Assembly (NCBI GenBank): GCA_963834725.1 | Contig: CAWICN010000001.1 | Location: 3,162,001 to 3,226,000 of the forward strand | Reading direction: 5' to 3' | DNA: 64,000 nt | Source: PALSA-693 sp963834725 | GTDB lineage: Bacteria; Actinomycetota; Acidimicrobiia; Acidimicrobiales; Palsa-688 | Part shown: piece after piece, positions 42,246 through 51,102 of the stretch | How the letters are laid out: each line of letters opens with the position of its first letter | Numbering within the stretch: the stretch's first letter is position 1 | Notes under the pieces: generated by a model | Told to the model about the DNA's origin: nothing | The model's database searches: none | The model's input: the letters and a program-made list of their open reading frames with translations, nothing else | Position numbers and translations under genes: made by a program

Positions 42246-44338
42246 AGCGCACCTCCCGAAAGGGCCGGGAGGATGGTCAGCTCCTGACCGGCGGCGAGCG
42301 GGGCGTCGAGCCCACCCAGGCCGCGGATGTCGTCCTCGCCGACAAAAAGATTGATGGAATTGACGATCTCGCCTCCCGGACCGAGGATCTGCTCGGTGAG
42401 CCGGGGGTATCGACCGGCGAGCACACCCAGGGCTTCCCGAACCGTCTTGGCCTCGAGCTCGATCACGTCCGCGCCGCCGGTGGCCTCGAGCAGCATCCCC
42501 GGAATCCTGACCAATGGGTGGCGAGAGGGTTCGTCCGCCTCGCCCGAGCCGTCGCCAGCAGCCTCGCCGACGGAGATGACGCGAAGTTCGTCGTCGGTGC
42601 GATCGGCGAGGAAGTCAGCGAAACGGTATTCGCCGATCTGCTGCGACTTGGCGGAAAGCCAGCTGTCCACCAGGTGGCAGACGACTTCGGTGATCTCCTC
42701 CTCCGGGATGCGTCGCAGAAGCGGGATACCAATCGCAGCCCCGATGCCGAGCTTGCCCCGCAGGCGAAGGTTGTAGGCCTGGACCCTGACTCCCGTCTCA
42801 GGGATGGTGGCCGTGGTGCCCTGCAAGCCGATGTCCCCTACCCAGTGCTGGGCGCATCCGTGCGGGCAGCCGTCCATGTGGATGCGCAGCTCCTCGACCG
42901 CCTCAGCCCCGAAGCGGCGCTGCAACTCAGGGAGGAGGTCTTTCATCTTCCCTTTGGTCTCGGCGACCGAGTAGTTGCAGAACTGGTGGTCGGTGCAGGC
43001 GATCGACCGGCCGAAGATCTTCTTCTCGTCCGGATTGAGTCCGATAGCAGCCAGGCGGGCCGCCACCTCGTCGGCGCGGTCCTCGGGGAGCCCGGTGACG
43101 ATGATGTTCTGAGCCCGGGTGAAGCGGGCCTCGCCTCCGATCTCACCGAGCAGCTCTCCGAGGGCGATGAGCTGGTCGCCGCGGATCCAGCCGAGGGGCA
43201 CCGGGATTCCCATGTACAGGAGGCCGTCCTGCTTCTGAGGGTGCCGGCCGAGGTGATCGGTGTCGTAAGCCGGCTCAGGGGCCACGCCGTCCTCGAGGGG
43301 ACGCCCGAGGCGTTCCTCGACCAGCGCCCGCATCTTCTCGACGCCGTAGTCATCGACCATGAACTTGATGCGGGCCTTCACCCGGGAAAGCCGGTAGCGC
43401 AGGTCGCTCTGCCACACGTCCGTGATGGCGCGCAGCACCTCGATCACTTCTTCGTTCGAGTCAGCGGGCACGAAGACGCCGATGTCCCGTGAGATCCGGG
43501 GGGTGGCGGAGAGTCCGCCGCCCAGCCGCACGCCGTAGCCGAGGCGACCGTCCTTCTGGGTGCCGACCAGGGCGACATCGTGGATCTCGGGGGCGTTGCA
43601 TTGCGCCGGGCAGGCGCTGATCGTGTACTTGTGCTTGCGGGGCAGGTCGGAGTACTGCGGGTTGCCGGAGAAAAACTTGGCCACGTCGGCCACAAGCGGG
43701 GTCACATCGAAAAGCTCGGCACCGTCAACACCAGCTACCGGGCAACTGGTCACGTTCCGGACCGTGTCACCCTCGCCACCGGCGGTCGTCAGTCCCGACG
43801 CCTCGATCTGGCCCAGCACTTCGGGCAGCTCATCCAGGCGGATCCAGTGGAGCTGGATGCCCTGGCGGGTCGTGAGCTCGCTGTAGTTTTTCCCGCGCCC
43901 CTCGGAGATGCGGCCCAGCGCGATCAGCTGCTCGGGGAGGATCCGCCCGCCCGGGACCTTGATGCGGACCATGAACGTGCCGACCTTGGGTTTGTCGTGC
44001 ATGAGGCCCCACCAGCTGAGGAAGACGACGTCCTCCTCGGGGATAGCCTCGTAGCCCTTGGCGATCATGTCCGGCAGCTCGTTCATGATGTCGAGCGGAG
44101 TGGTGTCCGGGAACTTCTCCCGCTTGTGACGCTCGATCGAGTTACGCCGGACGACCAAATCCCAGGTGGGCTCCTTGCCGGCGCCTTTGGGCTCCCTGCC
44201 GGCGCCTTTGGGCTCCCTGCCCGCGCCTTTGGGCTCCCTGCCCGCCCCTGTGGGCTCCCTGCCCGCCCCTGTGGGCTCCCTGCCCGCACCAGTGGGCTCC
44301 TGGCCCGCACCAGCGGGGCGCTTCAGCTCCATCACCAT
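42242..44338 (-). CDS. ferredoxin-type sulfite (nitrite) reductase with C-terminal CysO/ThiS-like sulfur-carrier domain
   Basis: 698 residues from ATG 44338 (AGGAAGG upstream). Residues 10-58 are seven-residue repeats; residues 60-600 are a siroheme/4Fe-4S reductase, with cluster ligands CTDHQFC and DGCPHGC and the substrate-side segments TTRQGIQLHW and KYTISACPAQCN. It reduces sulfite to sulfide by six electrons from ferredoxin. The last 85 residues (from about VRIPGMLLEATGG) match ThiS/MoaD/CysO beta-grasp proteins: TVREALGVLAGRYP, INLFVGEDDIRGLGG and LTILPALSGGAL. The Gly-Gly is followed by Ala-Leu, so the carrier would need a protease to expose the thiocarboxylate site. Related carriers with GG plus extra residues are known elsewhere. 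Confidence 0.9.
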   Translation of the reverse strand: MVMELKRPAGAGQEPTGAGREPTGAGREPTGAGREPKGAGREPKGAGREPKGAGKEPTWDLVVRRNSIERHKREKFPDTTPLDIMNELPDMIAKGYEAIPEEDVVFLSWWGLMHDKPKVGTFMVRIKVPGGRILPEQLIALGRISEGRGKNYSELTTRQGIQLHWIRLDELPEVLGQIEASGLTTAGGEGDTVRNVTSCPVAGVDGAELFDVTPLVADVAKFFSGNPQYSDLPRKHKYTISACPAQCNAPEIHDVALVGTQKDGRLGYGVRLGGGLSATPRISRDIGVFVPADSNEEVIEVLRAITDVWQSDLRYRLSRVKARIKFMVDDYGVEKMRALVEERLGRPLEDGVAPEPAYDTDHLGRHPQKQDGLLYMGIPVPLGWIRGDQLIALGELLGEIGGEARFTRAQNIIVTGLPEDRADEVAARLAAIGLNPDEKKIFGRSIACTDHQFCNYSVAETKGKMKDLLPELQRRFGAEAVEELRIHMDGCPHGCAQHWVGDIGLQGTTATIPETGVRVQAYNLRLRGKLGIGAAIGIPLLRRIPEEEITEVVCHLVDSWLSAKSQQIGEYRFADFLADRTDDELRVISVGEAAGDGSGEADEPSRHPLVRIPGMLLEATGGADVIELEAKTVREALGVLAGRYPRLTEQILGPGGEIVNSINLFVGEDDIRGLGGLDAPLAAGQELTILPALSGGAL
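44165..44311 (-). repeat. 21-bp coding tandem repeat, 7 copies
   Basis: Encodes GAGREPT/GAGREPK seven-residue units at residues 10-58 of the sulfite reductase. Units are nearly identical at DNA level, indicating recent expansion. Confidence 0.9.
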
Positions 44339-44689
44339 GGAGCCTTCCTATCAAAACTCGACATGGTTTATCAACTTTTCCGAGATTTTCTGCTTGCGAG
44401 GGGTCCAGCGCCCGGTTGCGTACCGTTCCGCCGCGCTCGCCACCACTCTTGGTGCGTGCCATCCCCCGCGCTTCGGGTGCCCGACGCTACCTCTGAGATC
44501 GTTTCATGCCAAGCACGGTTACTGTACGTGAGCTCACCTCGGCCCGTTTTGGCCTCTCTCGCTGGGCCGCGCCGGCGCTTGTCCCCGCCGCCGGCCGGTC
44601 CCCGCCGGCCGGTGCCCAGTCCGCGCCGGTCCCCGCCGCCGACCTGTCCTCACCGGCGGCGGAGCACCCAGGGTGACCGCCATCCAAGC

Positions 44690-44766
44690 TTTTCTGTAGC
44701 GATTGTGCCCTTTCGAGATTTTCTGTCGCGAATCGTGCCCAACTGGGCGGGTCCCGCGACAGAAAA
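44690..44766. repeat. REP-like nested palindrome, copy C
   Basis: Arms TTTTCTGTCGCG (44719-44730) and CGCGACAGAAAA (44755-44766) are perfect 12-bp inverted repeats, enclosing GCCC-AACT-GGGC (44737-44748). A further half-arm TTTTCTGTAGCGA is at 44690-44702. The element lies in the 562-bp gap (44339-44900) upstream of the sulfite reductase; a 12-mer CGAGATTTTCTG of the element also occurs at 44381-44392. Confidence 0.82.
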
Positions 44767-44900
44767 AGGACCCTGCCGCCGGGCCGGCCACCGAGCGTGG
44801 CGGCCAAGAGGGCCCATGCGAGCGCCGGAAGCGGCGGCTGTAAAGAAAGAGCCGCAGTTCCAGGCCGAGAGGCGTCCTGGACCGTGACCCCGGATAGCGG

Positions 44901-46364
44901 TCAGTCAACCAACGAAGCGCTGGCGGGCTCGGCCCGGACCGGCGACATGTTTGCCGCGTCTCGCGGCCGACGCCGGACACCACCCAACACCGCAGCGAGC
45001 GCTCCGGCTCCCGAGAAGGCGGCGCCCACCCAAAGGGCTGCGGAAAAGCCATGCACGAAGACGGTCGGAAAGGCGTAGGCCCCAGGACGGGCGAACACCG
45101 ACGCGAGCACCGCGACGCCAAACACGCCTCCAACCTCTCGAAGTGCGCTGTTGGTACCTGATGCGATGCCGACCTCTTCGCCAGGGACTGAGGCCAGGAC
45201 TTCAGTTGACACCGTGGGGAACACCAGGGATATCCCGACGCCGGCGACGCCGAGGGCAAAACCAAGTTGCCCAAAAGCCAGATGGACGGTCGCGATAGCG
45301 GCGATCCAGGCCAGACCCGCGCCCTGCAGGAGCAGACCAACGGTCATAAAAGGCCGGTTGCCGTATCGTTCCGCAAGCTTGCCGGCTATGGGGGAAACGA
45401 TCATAGGGGCCGCCGTCCAGGGCAATAGCCGTAGTCCGGCCTGCAACGGCGAATGGTGCTGTGCTGTCTGAAAGAACTGCGACATCAGAAACGCGGCTCC
45501 AAACAGACTGGCATACATGAAGAAGCTCACCGCGTTGGCCGAGCTAAACCGGGCTCGGCGAAACAGCGCCAGAGAAAGCATGGGGTTACGCGTCCGGTGC
45601 TCCCATCGCAGGAACAGGCCGATGATCGCAGCACCGCCAGCAAGGGCGCCGATTACCTCGCCGCTCGCCCATCCGACCGCGCTCGATCGGACCAACCCCC
45701 AGGTGATGGCAAACAGGCCTCCACCGGCCAAGAGGAGGCCGATGACATCGAGTCGCGGTCGCGGTCCGAAGCTCTCACGGAGCCGGGTCGCCGCCAGCGG
45801 GATCAAAACCAGGCCGATCGGGACGTTGAGCCAAAAGATCCAGTGCCAGTTGAGCCCTTCGACCACCGCCCCGCCGACGATGGGCCCAGCCGCCACGGCC
45901 AATCCGGCGATCCCACCCCACAAGCCGATCGCCACCCCCCGCTTCTCGGCGGGGAATGCCTCGCTGATCAGGGTCAGCGTGAGCGGCATCACCATGGCCG
46001 CGCCGATGCCCTGAACGGCGCGCGTGCCGATGAGCACACCCACAGTCGGGGCCAGCGCCGAACCGGCTGAAGCGGCCGTGAACACGGCCAAGCCCACACA
46101 GAAGATGCGCCGGCGACCGAAGTAGTCGCCCAGAGCGGCGCCGGTTAGCAATGAGCACGCAAAGGCCAGGTTGTAGGCGTTGACGGTCCACTCCAGTTCG
46201 GAGAGGCCGGTGTGCAGCGAGACCCGCAGGACGGGCAGCGCCGTGGTTACCACCAGCGTGTCGAGAGCGGCCATGAAGAGCCCCAGCGACACGAGCACCA
46301 GTGTCCACACTTGGTGCGCAACTCCGCTTCTTTCGGTCAGTTCTACAGTGATGGTGTCGGTCAC
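44901..46364 (-). CDS. MFS multidrug transporter of the DHA2 (14-helix) type
   Basis: About 487 residues from GTG 46364, chosen because GAGGGAG precedes it and the membrane protein begins 25 residues later; the longer frame is not membrane-like. It has about 14 hydrophobic segments, with motif A GDYFGRRRIF, motif C-like GPIVGGAVVEGLNWHWIFWLNVPIG, both characteristic of EmrB/QacA drug-proton antiporters. It probably exports a lipophilic toxin or product. No TetR regulator is adjacent; the Sm-like protein gene lies upstream. Confidence 0.92.
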   Translation of the reverse strand: MTDTITVELTERSGVAHQVWTLVLVSLGLFMAALDTLVVTTALPVLRVSLHTGLSELEWTVNAYNLAFACSLLTGAALGDYFGRRRIFCVGLAVFTAASAGSALAPTVGVLIGTRAVQGIGAAMVMPLTLTLISEAFPAEKRGVAIGLWGGIAGLAVAAGPIVGGAVVEGLNWHWIFWLNVPIGLVLIPLAATRLRESFGPRPRLDVIGLLLAGGGLFAITWGLVRSSAVGWASGEVIGALAGGAAIIGLFLRWEHRTRNPMLSLALFRRARFSSANAVSFFMYASLFGAAFLMSQFFQTAQHHSPLQAGLRLLPWTAAPMIVSPIAGKLAERYGNRPFMTVGLLLQGAGLAWIAAIATVHLAFGQLGFALGVAGVGISLVFPTVSTEVLASVPGEEVGIASGTNSALREVGGVFGVAVLASVFARPGAYAFPTVFVHGFSAALWVGAAFSGAGALAAVLGGVRRRPRDAANMSPVRAEPASASLVD

Positions 46365-46482
46365 GGGTTCTCCCTCGGGTGCTGCCCCAGGATCGGTGTA
46401 CCTGGGCTCTTCAGCGGGTAGACACCGGCCTGGCGACCAACTGGGCGCGACCGGCTGTGGGCCATCGTGGCCGTGGCCGATC

Positions 46483-46794
46483 TCATGCCGCGTGGGCGCG
46501 GGAGCCTCTGGCCGCCGGCCAGATCCGGGCCACATCCGCCCGCCGGATGAACCTGTCGGCGTCCCCGGTGAATATCCAGAGCGTCTCGACTCGTCCCCGT
46601 CCAGCGGAAACGAGCACACAATCGCTGAGCTGACTCCCATCGGCCAAGGCGATCGACACCTGCCGACCCTCGTACGCGTGCAACCCGGTCAGTTGCAGAG
46701 CTGCCCGGTTGCTGTTATCCGTCGCGAGCCGGTTTCGATTTTCGCCGGTGGATGGCGTCGCCACTGCTTCGCTGTCCGTATTCTTCGGTCGCAT
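46483..46794 (-). CDS. small Sm-like (LSm-type) barrel protein, predicted
   Basis: 103 residues from ATG 46794, with AAGGAG five bases upstream. After a 35-residue basic and polar leader the sequence reads YEGRQVSIALADGSQLSDCVLVSAGRGRVETLWIF, whose strand-turn-strand spacing recalls actinobacterial small Sm/Hfq-like barrels. The C terminus RRADVARIWPA completes the barrel. No catalytic residues. Sm-like identity is a pattern-based guess; it could be any small barrel protein. Confidence 0.55.
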   Translation of the reverse strand: MRPKNTDSEAVATPSTGENRNRLATDNSNRAALQLTGLHAYEGRQVSIALADGSQLSDCVLVSAGRGRVETLWIFTGDADRFIRRADVARIWPAARGSRAHAA

Positions 46795-46984
46795 ACTGCT
46801 CCTTCGGGCTGTCCTTCGGTGGCACGCCTTTGCTCTGTCGACGACCGAGATATCCGCAAATCGACAGCCGGCGGTTCGATGCCCACATCCTCAGGCCGGG
46901 CTTCGCGTGGCAACCCCCGACACGATGAGCGCGAAGGGCACGATCACCCAAAGCGAAGCGAGGCGGTGGCGGCGGAGTTCGGAA

Positions 46985-47263
46985 TCAGATCCACTCGATG
47001 AGCTCGGACCTCAGGATCCCGGGACGTGAGAATGGAATCGCGTACAGGGCCAGGACCGCATGGTTAAAGCCGACACCGATCAGCCATGCGCGGACGGCCG
47101 TGCTGATCTCGCCGCCGGTTGGGATCAACGCTCCCGCGACGGCCATGCCCAGCGGAGGGGACGCGATGAACTCGACTGTCACGATGCGCAGGCGCCCCTT
47201 CGAGCGCGAGATCCCGTGGAGATCAAGGCAGCGAGCGTCGAGTATCCACATGCACAAGGACAC
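46985..47263 (-). pseudogene. fragment of a membrane protein
   Basis: 92 residues containing two hydrophobic segments (VEFIASPPLGMAVAGALIP and WLIGVGFNHAVLALYAIPFSR). It appears cut at its C terminus where further helices would be expected. It may begin at an internal GTG. With the MFS remnant beyond, it suggests a stretch of decaying DNA from 46.98 to 47.57 kb. Confidence 0.45.
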
Positions 47264-47339
47264 CGACGTCGGCAGAGACGGGGCAGCGTCGCGCTCCAGG
47301 TGGGGCCACCGGCGTCAATACCGGTGGTGCTCGGCATGA

Positions 47340-47560
47340 GGACCGAGTGTTGGAGTGCTCCCGGCGTACCTGCTCACCGCGCTGCGCCAGTCTTTCACCC
47401 AGGACATGGCCGACCCCGAACAGCGGGCCAGCGTCGCCGCCCTCTCAAACCTTCCCGCCCGAGCGACGACGGCGGGCGGGCAGGCGGTAGCCGGCTACCT
47501 GTTCGACGGGATCAGCCTGACCCCGCCCTTTCCTTCCGGCGTCTTCGGCGGCCTTGGGGG
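47340..47560 (+). pseudogene. C-terminal fragment of an MFS transporter
   Basis: The frame reads LLTALRQSFTQDMADPEQRASVAALSNLPARATTAGGQAVAGYLFDGISLTPPF, which matches the region around helices 10-11 of a small MFS protein (...R-Q-S-F-...-R-A-S-V-A-x-x-x-N-L-P). There is no upstream part and the sequence diverges after PPF. No in-frame start or ribosome-binding site. Confidence 0.5.
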
Positions 47561-47588
47561 CAAGGGGACGCCAGCCGGTTGGTGTCGC

Positions 47589-48311
47589 TCAGGTGAGCGC
47601 CTGTACCACCGCGGTCAGCGCGGTCAGCGCGGCCAACAGCAGCACCGCGGGGCGCAACCACCTGCGGTCGAGGAACCTGTGCAACCGGCGACCGGCGACC
47701 GAACCCGCCACAACGACTGGACCGAGAGCGACACCGAGTAGCACCTGGCCGGCACCAACCTGCTGAGCAACACCGAGCGTGGCCAGCGACAGGAAGGTGC
47801 CAAACATGAACGAGGCCGCCAACGTCGACCGCATGGTCGGGCCGGGATGATGCTGGTAGAGCAGGGCAAGGGGCGGACCGCCGATACCTGCTGATGTCCC
47901 GGTCAATCCCGACACCAGCCCGGCCCCGACCTGGGTCCGGCGCCGCACCCGCAATGGAGGTATCGCCACACTTGCCACCACGAGCGTCAGCACGATTGCC
48001 CCCGCGAGCGCTTGCAGGATCGATGTTGACACCGTGGCGACCACCCACGCACCGGCGATCGTGCCGGGAATGCGGCCAGCCATGATCCACCCAACGCCGG
48101 CCCGATCGAGGGCATGCCGTTCGTAGCGGACCATGCCGATCGAGATCGGAAGGCCGAGCACAATCACTGTCACCGGCAGCGCCCTGGGGAGCACCAGGGC
48201 CAGCACCGGGACGCTCACCAGGTTCATACCGAATCCCAGCGAGCCCTGGACGGTCGCCCCAACCGCGGTAGCTGCCACGGCCGCCGCTACCGCCGCGATC
48301 GTGACATCCAC
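47589..48311 (-). CDS. TauE/SafE-family permease (sulfite/anion exporter)
   Basis: About 240 residues, eight hydrophobic segments. GGAAGAG five bases upstream supports GTG 48311; a TTG at 48344 would add a short hydrophilic leader. VGATVQGSLGFGMNLVSVP at the first helix pair and SGLTGTSAGIGGPPLALLYQH in the second half are TauE/SafE signatures. Family members move sulfite, sulfoacetate or other small organic anions out of the cell. Functional tie to the sulfite reductase 4 kb away is possible but not shown by arrangement. Confidence 0.85.
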   Translation of the reverse strand: MDVTIAAVAAAVAATAVGATVQGSLGFGMNLVSVPVLALVLPRALPVTVIVLGLPISIGMVRYERHALDRAGVGWIMAGRIPGTIAGAWVVATVSTSILQALAGAIVLTLVVASVAIPPLRVRRRTQVGAGLVSGLTGTSAGIGGPPLALLYQHHPGPTMRSTLAASFMFGTFLSLATLGVAQQVGAGQVLLGVALGPVVVAGSVAGRRLHRFLDRRWLRPAVLLLAALTALTAVVQALT

Positions 48312-48353
48312 AGAGACTCTTCCCAGCCCATGATAAAGCCGCAAAGGGTGGCG

Positions 48354-48555
48354 TCAGCGAGGGCGCGGCGCGATGAACACAAGGTCAGTACCGGTGAAGT
48401 CGACCGCGTTGTCGTCGGTGGCAAACAATCAACGACGAGGTCGTAGGAGTGCTCGATCGTCCCGCCCAGTTCGTGTCGGTCGATCGAGTCGCCGAACGGG
48501 TGGGCGCCGACCTTGAAGACGGCAACACCGACGCTCTCGATCAGGACTGGGCTGG
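48354..48555 (-). pseudogene. C-terminal fragment of an unidentified protein, one frameshift
   Basis: In two frames separated near 48423 the DNA encodes PVLIESVGVAVFKVGAHPFGDSIDRHELGG-type sequence followed by DDNAVDFTGTDLVFIAPRPR and a stop. The first part is cleanly coding, the second follows after a missing base. It begins where the Dabb gene ends. Which family it came from is not recognised. Confidence 0.45.
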
Positions 48556-48560
48556 CGGTG

Positions 48561-48845
48561 TCAAAGCTGGAACTGCACCCGGGCGACCTGCTCCGCATGG
48601 GGTGCCAACTCGGCTCGCAATGCGTTGTGGACCTCGTCGGCATCGTAAGCCCGGTAGGCGTCGGCGTCGACGAAGTCGGCGACGATGGCAAACGTCCATC
48701 CCCCCTCCCGCAGACCCAGGTCGAAACCGGTTGTGTAAGCAGTGGTCCCCGGACAATTGAGGGCCTGGAGGCGGCGGAGATGCTCGGCCAGCCACCCCTC
48801 GTCGTAGCCGGCACGCATCTTGACCATCACCACGTTGCGGATCAC
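48561..48845 (-). CDS. stress-responsive A/B-barrel (Dabb) protein
   Basis: 94 residues, ATG 48845. IRNVVMVKMRAGYDEGWLAEHLRRL at the start and GWTFAIVADFVDADAYRAYDADEVH in the middle are typical of Dabb dimeric ferredoxin-like folds. The conserved His in EVHNALRAELAP follows. The role is unclear; Dabb proteins range from stress proteins to polyketide/olivetolic acid-type cyclases. It is divergent from the F420-type enzyme genes. Confidence 0.87.
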   Translation of the reverse strand: MIRNVVMVKMRAGYDEGWLAEHLRRLQALNCPGTTAYTTGFDLGLREGGWTFAIVADFVDADAYRAYDADEVHNALRAELAPHAEQVARVQFQL

Positions 48846-48924
48846 CGGCCAACCTTACTTATTCACGCCGCGACACCGGACAGCCCTGTCGCACGAGACT
48901 CGCCCGTTGCGCGAGACTCGCCCC

Positions 48925-49917
48925 GTGAAGGTCGGCGTGCTGCAGTTCTTCTCCTGGCCGGAACGACGGGTGCCACTGCCCACGGTCTACGACCGGGCCC
49001 TCCAACGGATCGAGGTGATGGACCGCACCGGCTACGACGCGGTGTGGCTCGCCGAGCATCATTTTGGCACCTACTCGGTGTGCCCTTCGGTGCACCTGAT
49101 GGCCATGCATATCGCCAACCGCACGAGCCGGTTGCGCATCGGCACCGCAGTGACACTGGCCGCGTTCTACCACCCTTTGCGGATCGCGGAGGAGATCGCG
49201 CTGCTCGATGTTTTGTCGGGCGGCCGGGTCAACTGGGGCGCGGGCCGTGGCTTTGATCGCACTGAGTTCGCGGCGTTCGATGTGGCAGCCGAGGAGAGCT
49301 ACCCGAGGTTTCGTGAGCACGTCGACATCGTGCTGAAGGCGTGGGAAAACGACCGCCTTACGTACCATGGCGAGTACTGGACCTTCGACGATGTTGAGGT
49401 GCTCCCGAAGCCATACCAGCGGCCGCGGCCGCCGACGTGGATCGCGTCGACGTCGCCGGGCGCGATCGAGTGGAGCGCGGAGCGGGGCCACTCGATCCTC
49501 ATGGACCCGCACTCGACGCACGCCGAGATCGGTGAGAAGCGTCGCCTCTACCATGCGATGCTCGCAAGATACGGTCATCCCGTCGACGGGCGCGACATCC
49601 CCGTCGCCAGGCTGCTGGCGCTGGCGCCGACGCGAGCCGCGGCAGAAGAGGTGGCGCGGCGGGGTGCGCAGTGGACCAGCGCGTCGTACGCCAGCCCCGG
49701 TCATGCCGTCGACCCGGCGTCGGGCCCGCCGAGGGACGCCCGTGATCCGGTCGAACGGTACGTCGCCGACGTGGTCGTGTGGGGCACGCCCGATGAGGTC
49801 CTCGACAAACTGCAGGAGCTTCGTGAGACGATCTCGCTCGACTACCTGATGGCAGCTCCACTCAGCCATTCCACCTTCGAGCTATTCACCGGGAAGGTGC
49901 TGCCCAAGCTCCTGTAG
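48925..49917 (+). CDS. luciferase-like monooxygenase (LLM) family oxidoreductase
   Basis: 330 residues from GTG 48925 (the frame upstream is in direct-repeat DNA). KVGVLQFFSWPE begins the TIM barrel, GYDAVWLAEHHF and GGRVNWGAGRGFD match bacterial-luciferase-like flavin/F420 enzymes. It may use FMNH2 or F420H2 to reduce or oxidise an organic substrate. It starts a group of four co-directional genes (hydrolase and two further LLM enzymes) with gaps of 35-150 bp. Exact cofactor unknown. Confidence 0.9.
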   Translation: MKVGVLQFFSWPERRVPLPTVYDRALQRIEVMDRTGYDAVWLAEHHFGTYSVCPSVHLMAMHIANRTSRLRIGTAVTLAAFYHPLRIAEEIALLDVLSGGRVNWGAGRGFDRTEFAAFDVAAEESYPRFREHVDIVLKAWENDRLTYHGEYWTFDDVEVLPKPYQRPRPPTWIASTSPGAIEWSAERGHSILMDPHSTHAEIGEKRRLYHAMLARYGHPVDGRDIPVARLLALAPTRAAAEEVARRGAQWTSASYASPGHAVDPASGPPRDARDPVERYVADVVVWGTPDEVLDKLQELRETISLDYLMAAPLSHSTFELFTGKVLPKLL

Positions 49918-50017
49918 GAGACTCCAGCGGGTCCGGACGCGGGGACCTCATGCGGCCACGGATCTCGGTCGGCGTCCCCGGGCCGTCCGGCCAACCCGCG
50001 GGCTCCGGGATCCGGGC

Positions 50018-50953
50018 GTGGTGTGCTCGAATGGGGCAGTGTCGCCCGAGCTCGCCGAACAGATCGCCGCCCAGGAGCAGTTCTTCGCACCGCTGATCGA
50101 AACGCCCGCCGGCGTGACGATCGAGCGCGACGAGCTGGCCGGGATACCCGTGGAGTGGACCTGGCCGCAGGGTGGGCCACCCGACCCGTCGCTGGTGGTC
50201 CTGTACCTGCATGGCGGCGGCTACTCGAGCGGCCTCGCCGCGTGGGCCCGGCGGGGAGCCGCCCGGCTCGCGCTCGGCCTGGGTGGTCGCGTCGTCGCGC
50301 CCGACTATCGCCTGGCACCGAGATTCCCGTTCCCTGCCGCCCATGAGGACGTCCTCGCGGTCTACCTCCACCTCCTCGACGTGGAGGGCCTCGCACCAAC
50401 CAGGGTTGCCGTCGCCGGCGACTCGGCCGGCGGGGCGCTCACCGTTTCGCTGATGGCCGATGCCCGAGACGCCAGCCTGCCGTTGCCGGCGTGTGGTGCT
50501 CTCAACTCGCTATGGGCAGACATCGCGCTCAACACCCCGTCGCTCGACGACCCGGTGCGCAACGGGTACGACATCCGGCGCGAGCTCGTCGAGGTTCTCT
50601 CGGCCACCTTGCTATCGACCGGCGGGGTCGACCCCTGCGACCCGCGCCACTCGCCAGTTTACCGCGACCTGCACGGCCTGCCGCCGCTACTTATCCAGGC
50701 GGCCGGGCGCGACGTATGTCACGACGACAGCGTCCGCCTCGCCGCGGCGGCCCGGGCTGCCGGCGTCGACGTCACGATCACCGAGTACGCCGACGTCGAG
50801 CACATCTGGATCCTTAACGGCCCCTGGCGCCTGCACTACGGCGACCGCTACCCGGACGACCGGGTCGAGTGGTACGACAGCGGCGCCGAGCCCGTTGAAG
50901 CCGTGACCGCGATCGAGGAGATGTGCACATTTATCAGGCAGCATCTGCGCTAA
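50018..50953 (+). CDS. HSL-family alpha/beta hydrolase (esterase)
   Basis: 311 residues. HGGGYSSG (oxyanion hole) near residue 66, GDSAGGAL (nucleophile Ser) near 133, and D/H in VCHDDSV and DVEHIW are the hormone-sensitive-lipase-like catalytic set. Family members cut short esters or lactones in the cytosol. GTG 50018 is the longest start; GTG 50039 is equally possible. It lies between LLM oxidoreductase genes, suggesting an ester or lactone substrate produced by their oxygenation; this is inference. Confidence 0.88.
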   Translation: MVCSNGAVSPELAEQIAAQEQFFAPLIETPAGVTIERDELAGIPVEWTWPQGGPPDPSLVVLYLHGGGYSSGLAAWARRGAARLALGLGGRVVAPDYRLAPRFPFPAAHEDVLAVYLHLLDVEGLAPTRVAVAGDSAGGALTVSLMADARDASLPLPACGALNSLWADIALNTPSLDDPVRNGYDIRRELVEVLSATLLSTGGVDPCDPRHSPVYRDLHGLPPLLIQAAGRDVCHDDSVRLAAAARAAGVDVTITEYADVEHIWILNGPWRLHYGDRYPDDRVEWYDSGAEPVEAVTAIEEMCTFIRQHLR

Positions 50954-51102
50954 ACGCTCTTCGCGGCGGCACCTGGAGGCTTCCGTGGCCTCCCACAGGT
51001 AGGGGAAAAAGGTAGCCCGGCGGTAAAAGGCACGCTTGCCCTCGACCCGTGCCGCGCTCGGCATCGCCGGCCCAACACGACCGGGGGTAGGATCTCAACC
51101 CT

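Noticed and set aside
42014..43492. 492-residue plus-strand frame over the sulfite reductase
   Set aside because: Shadow frame; cluster motifs and codon bias show that the minus strand is coding.
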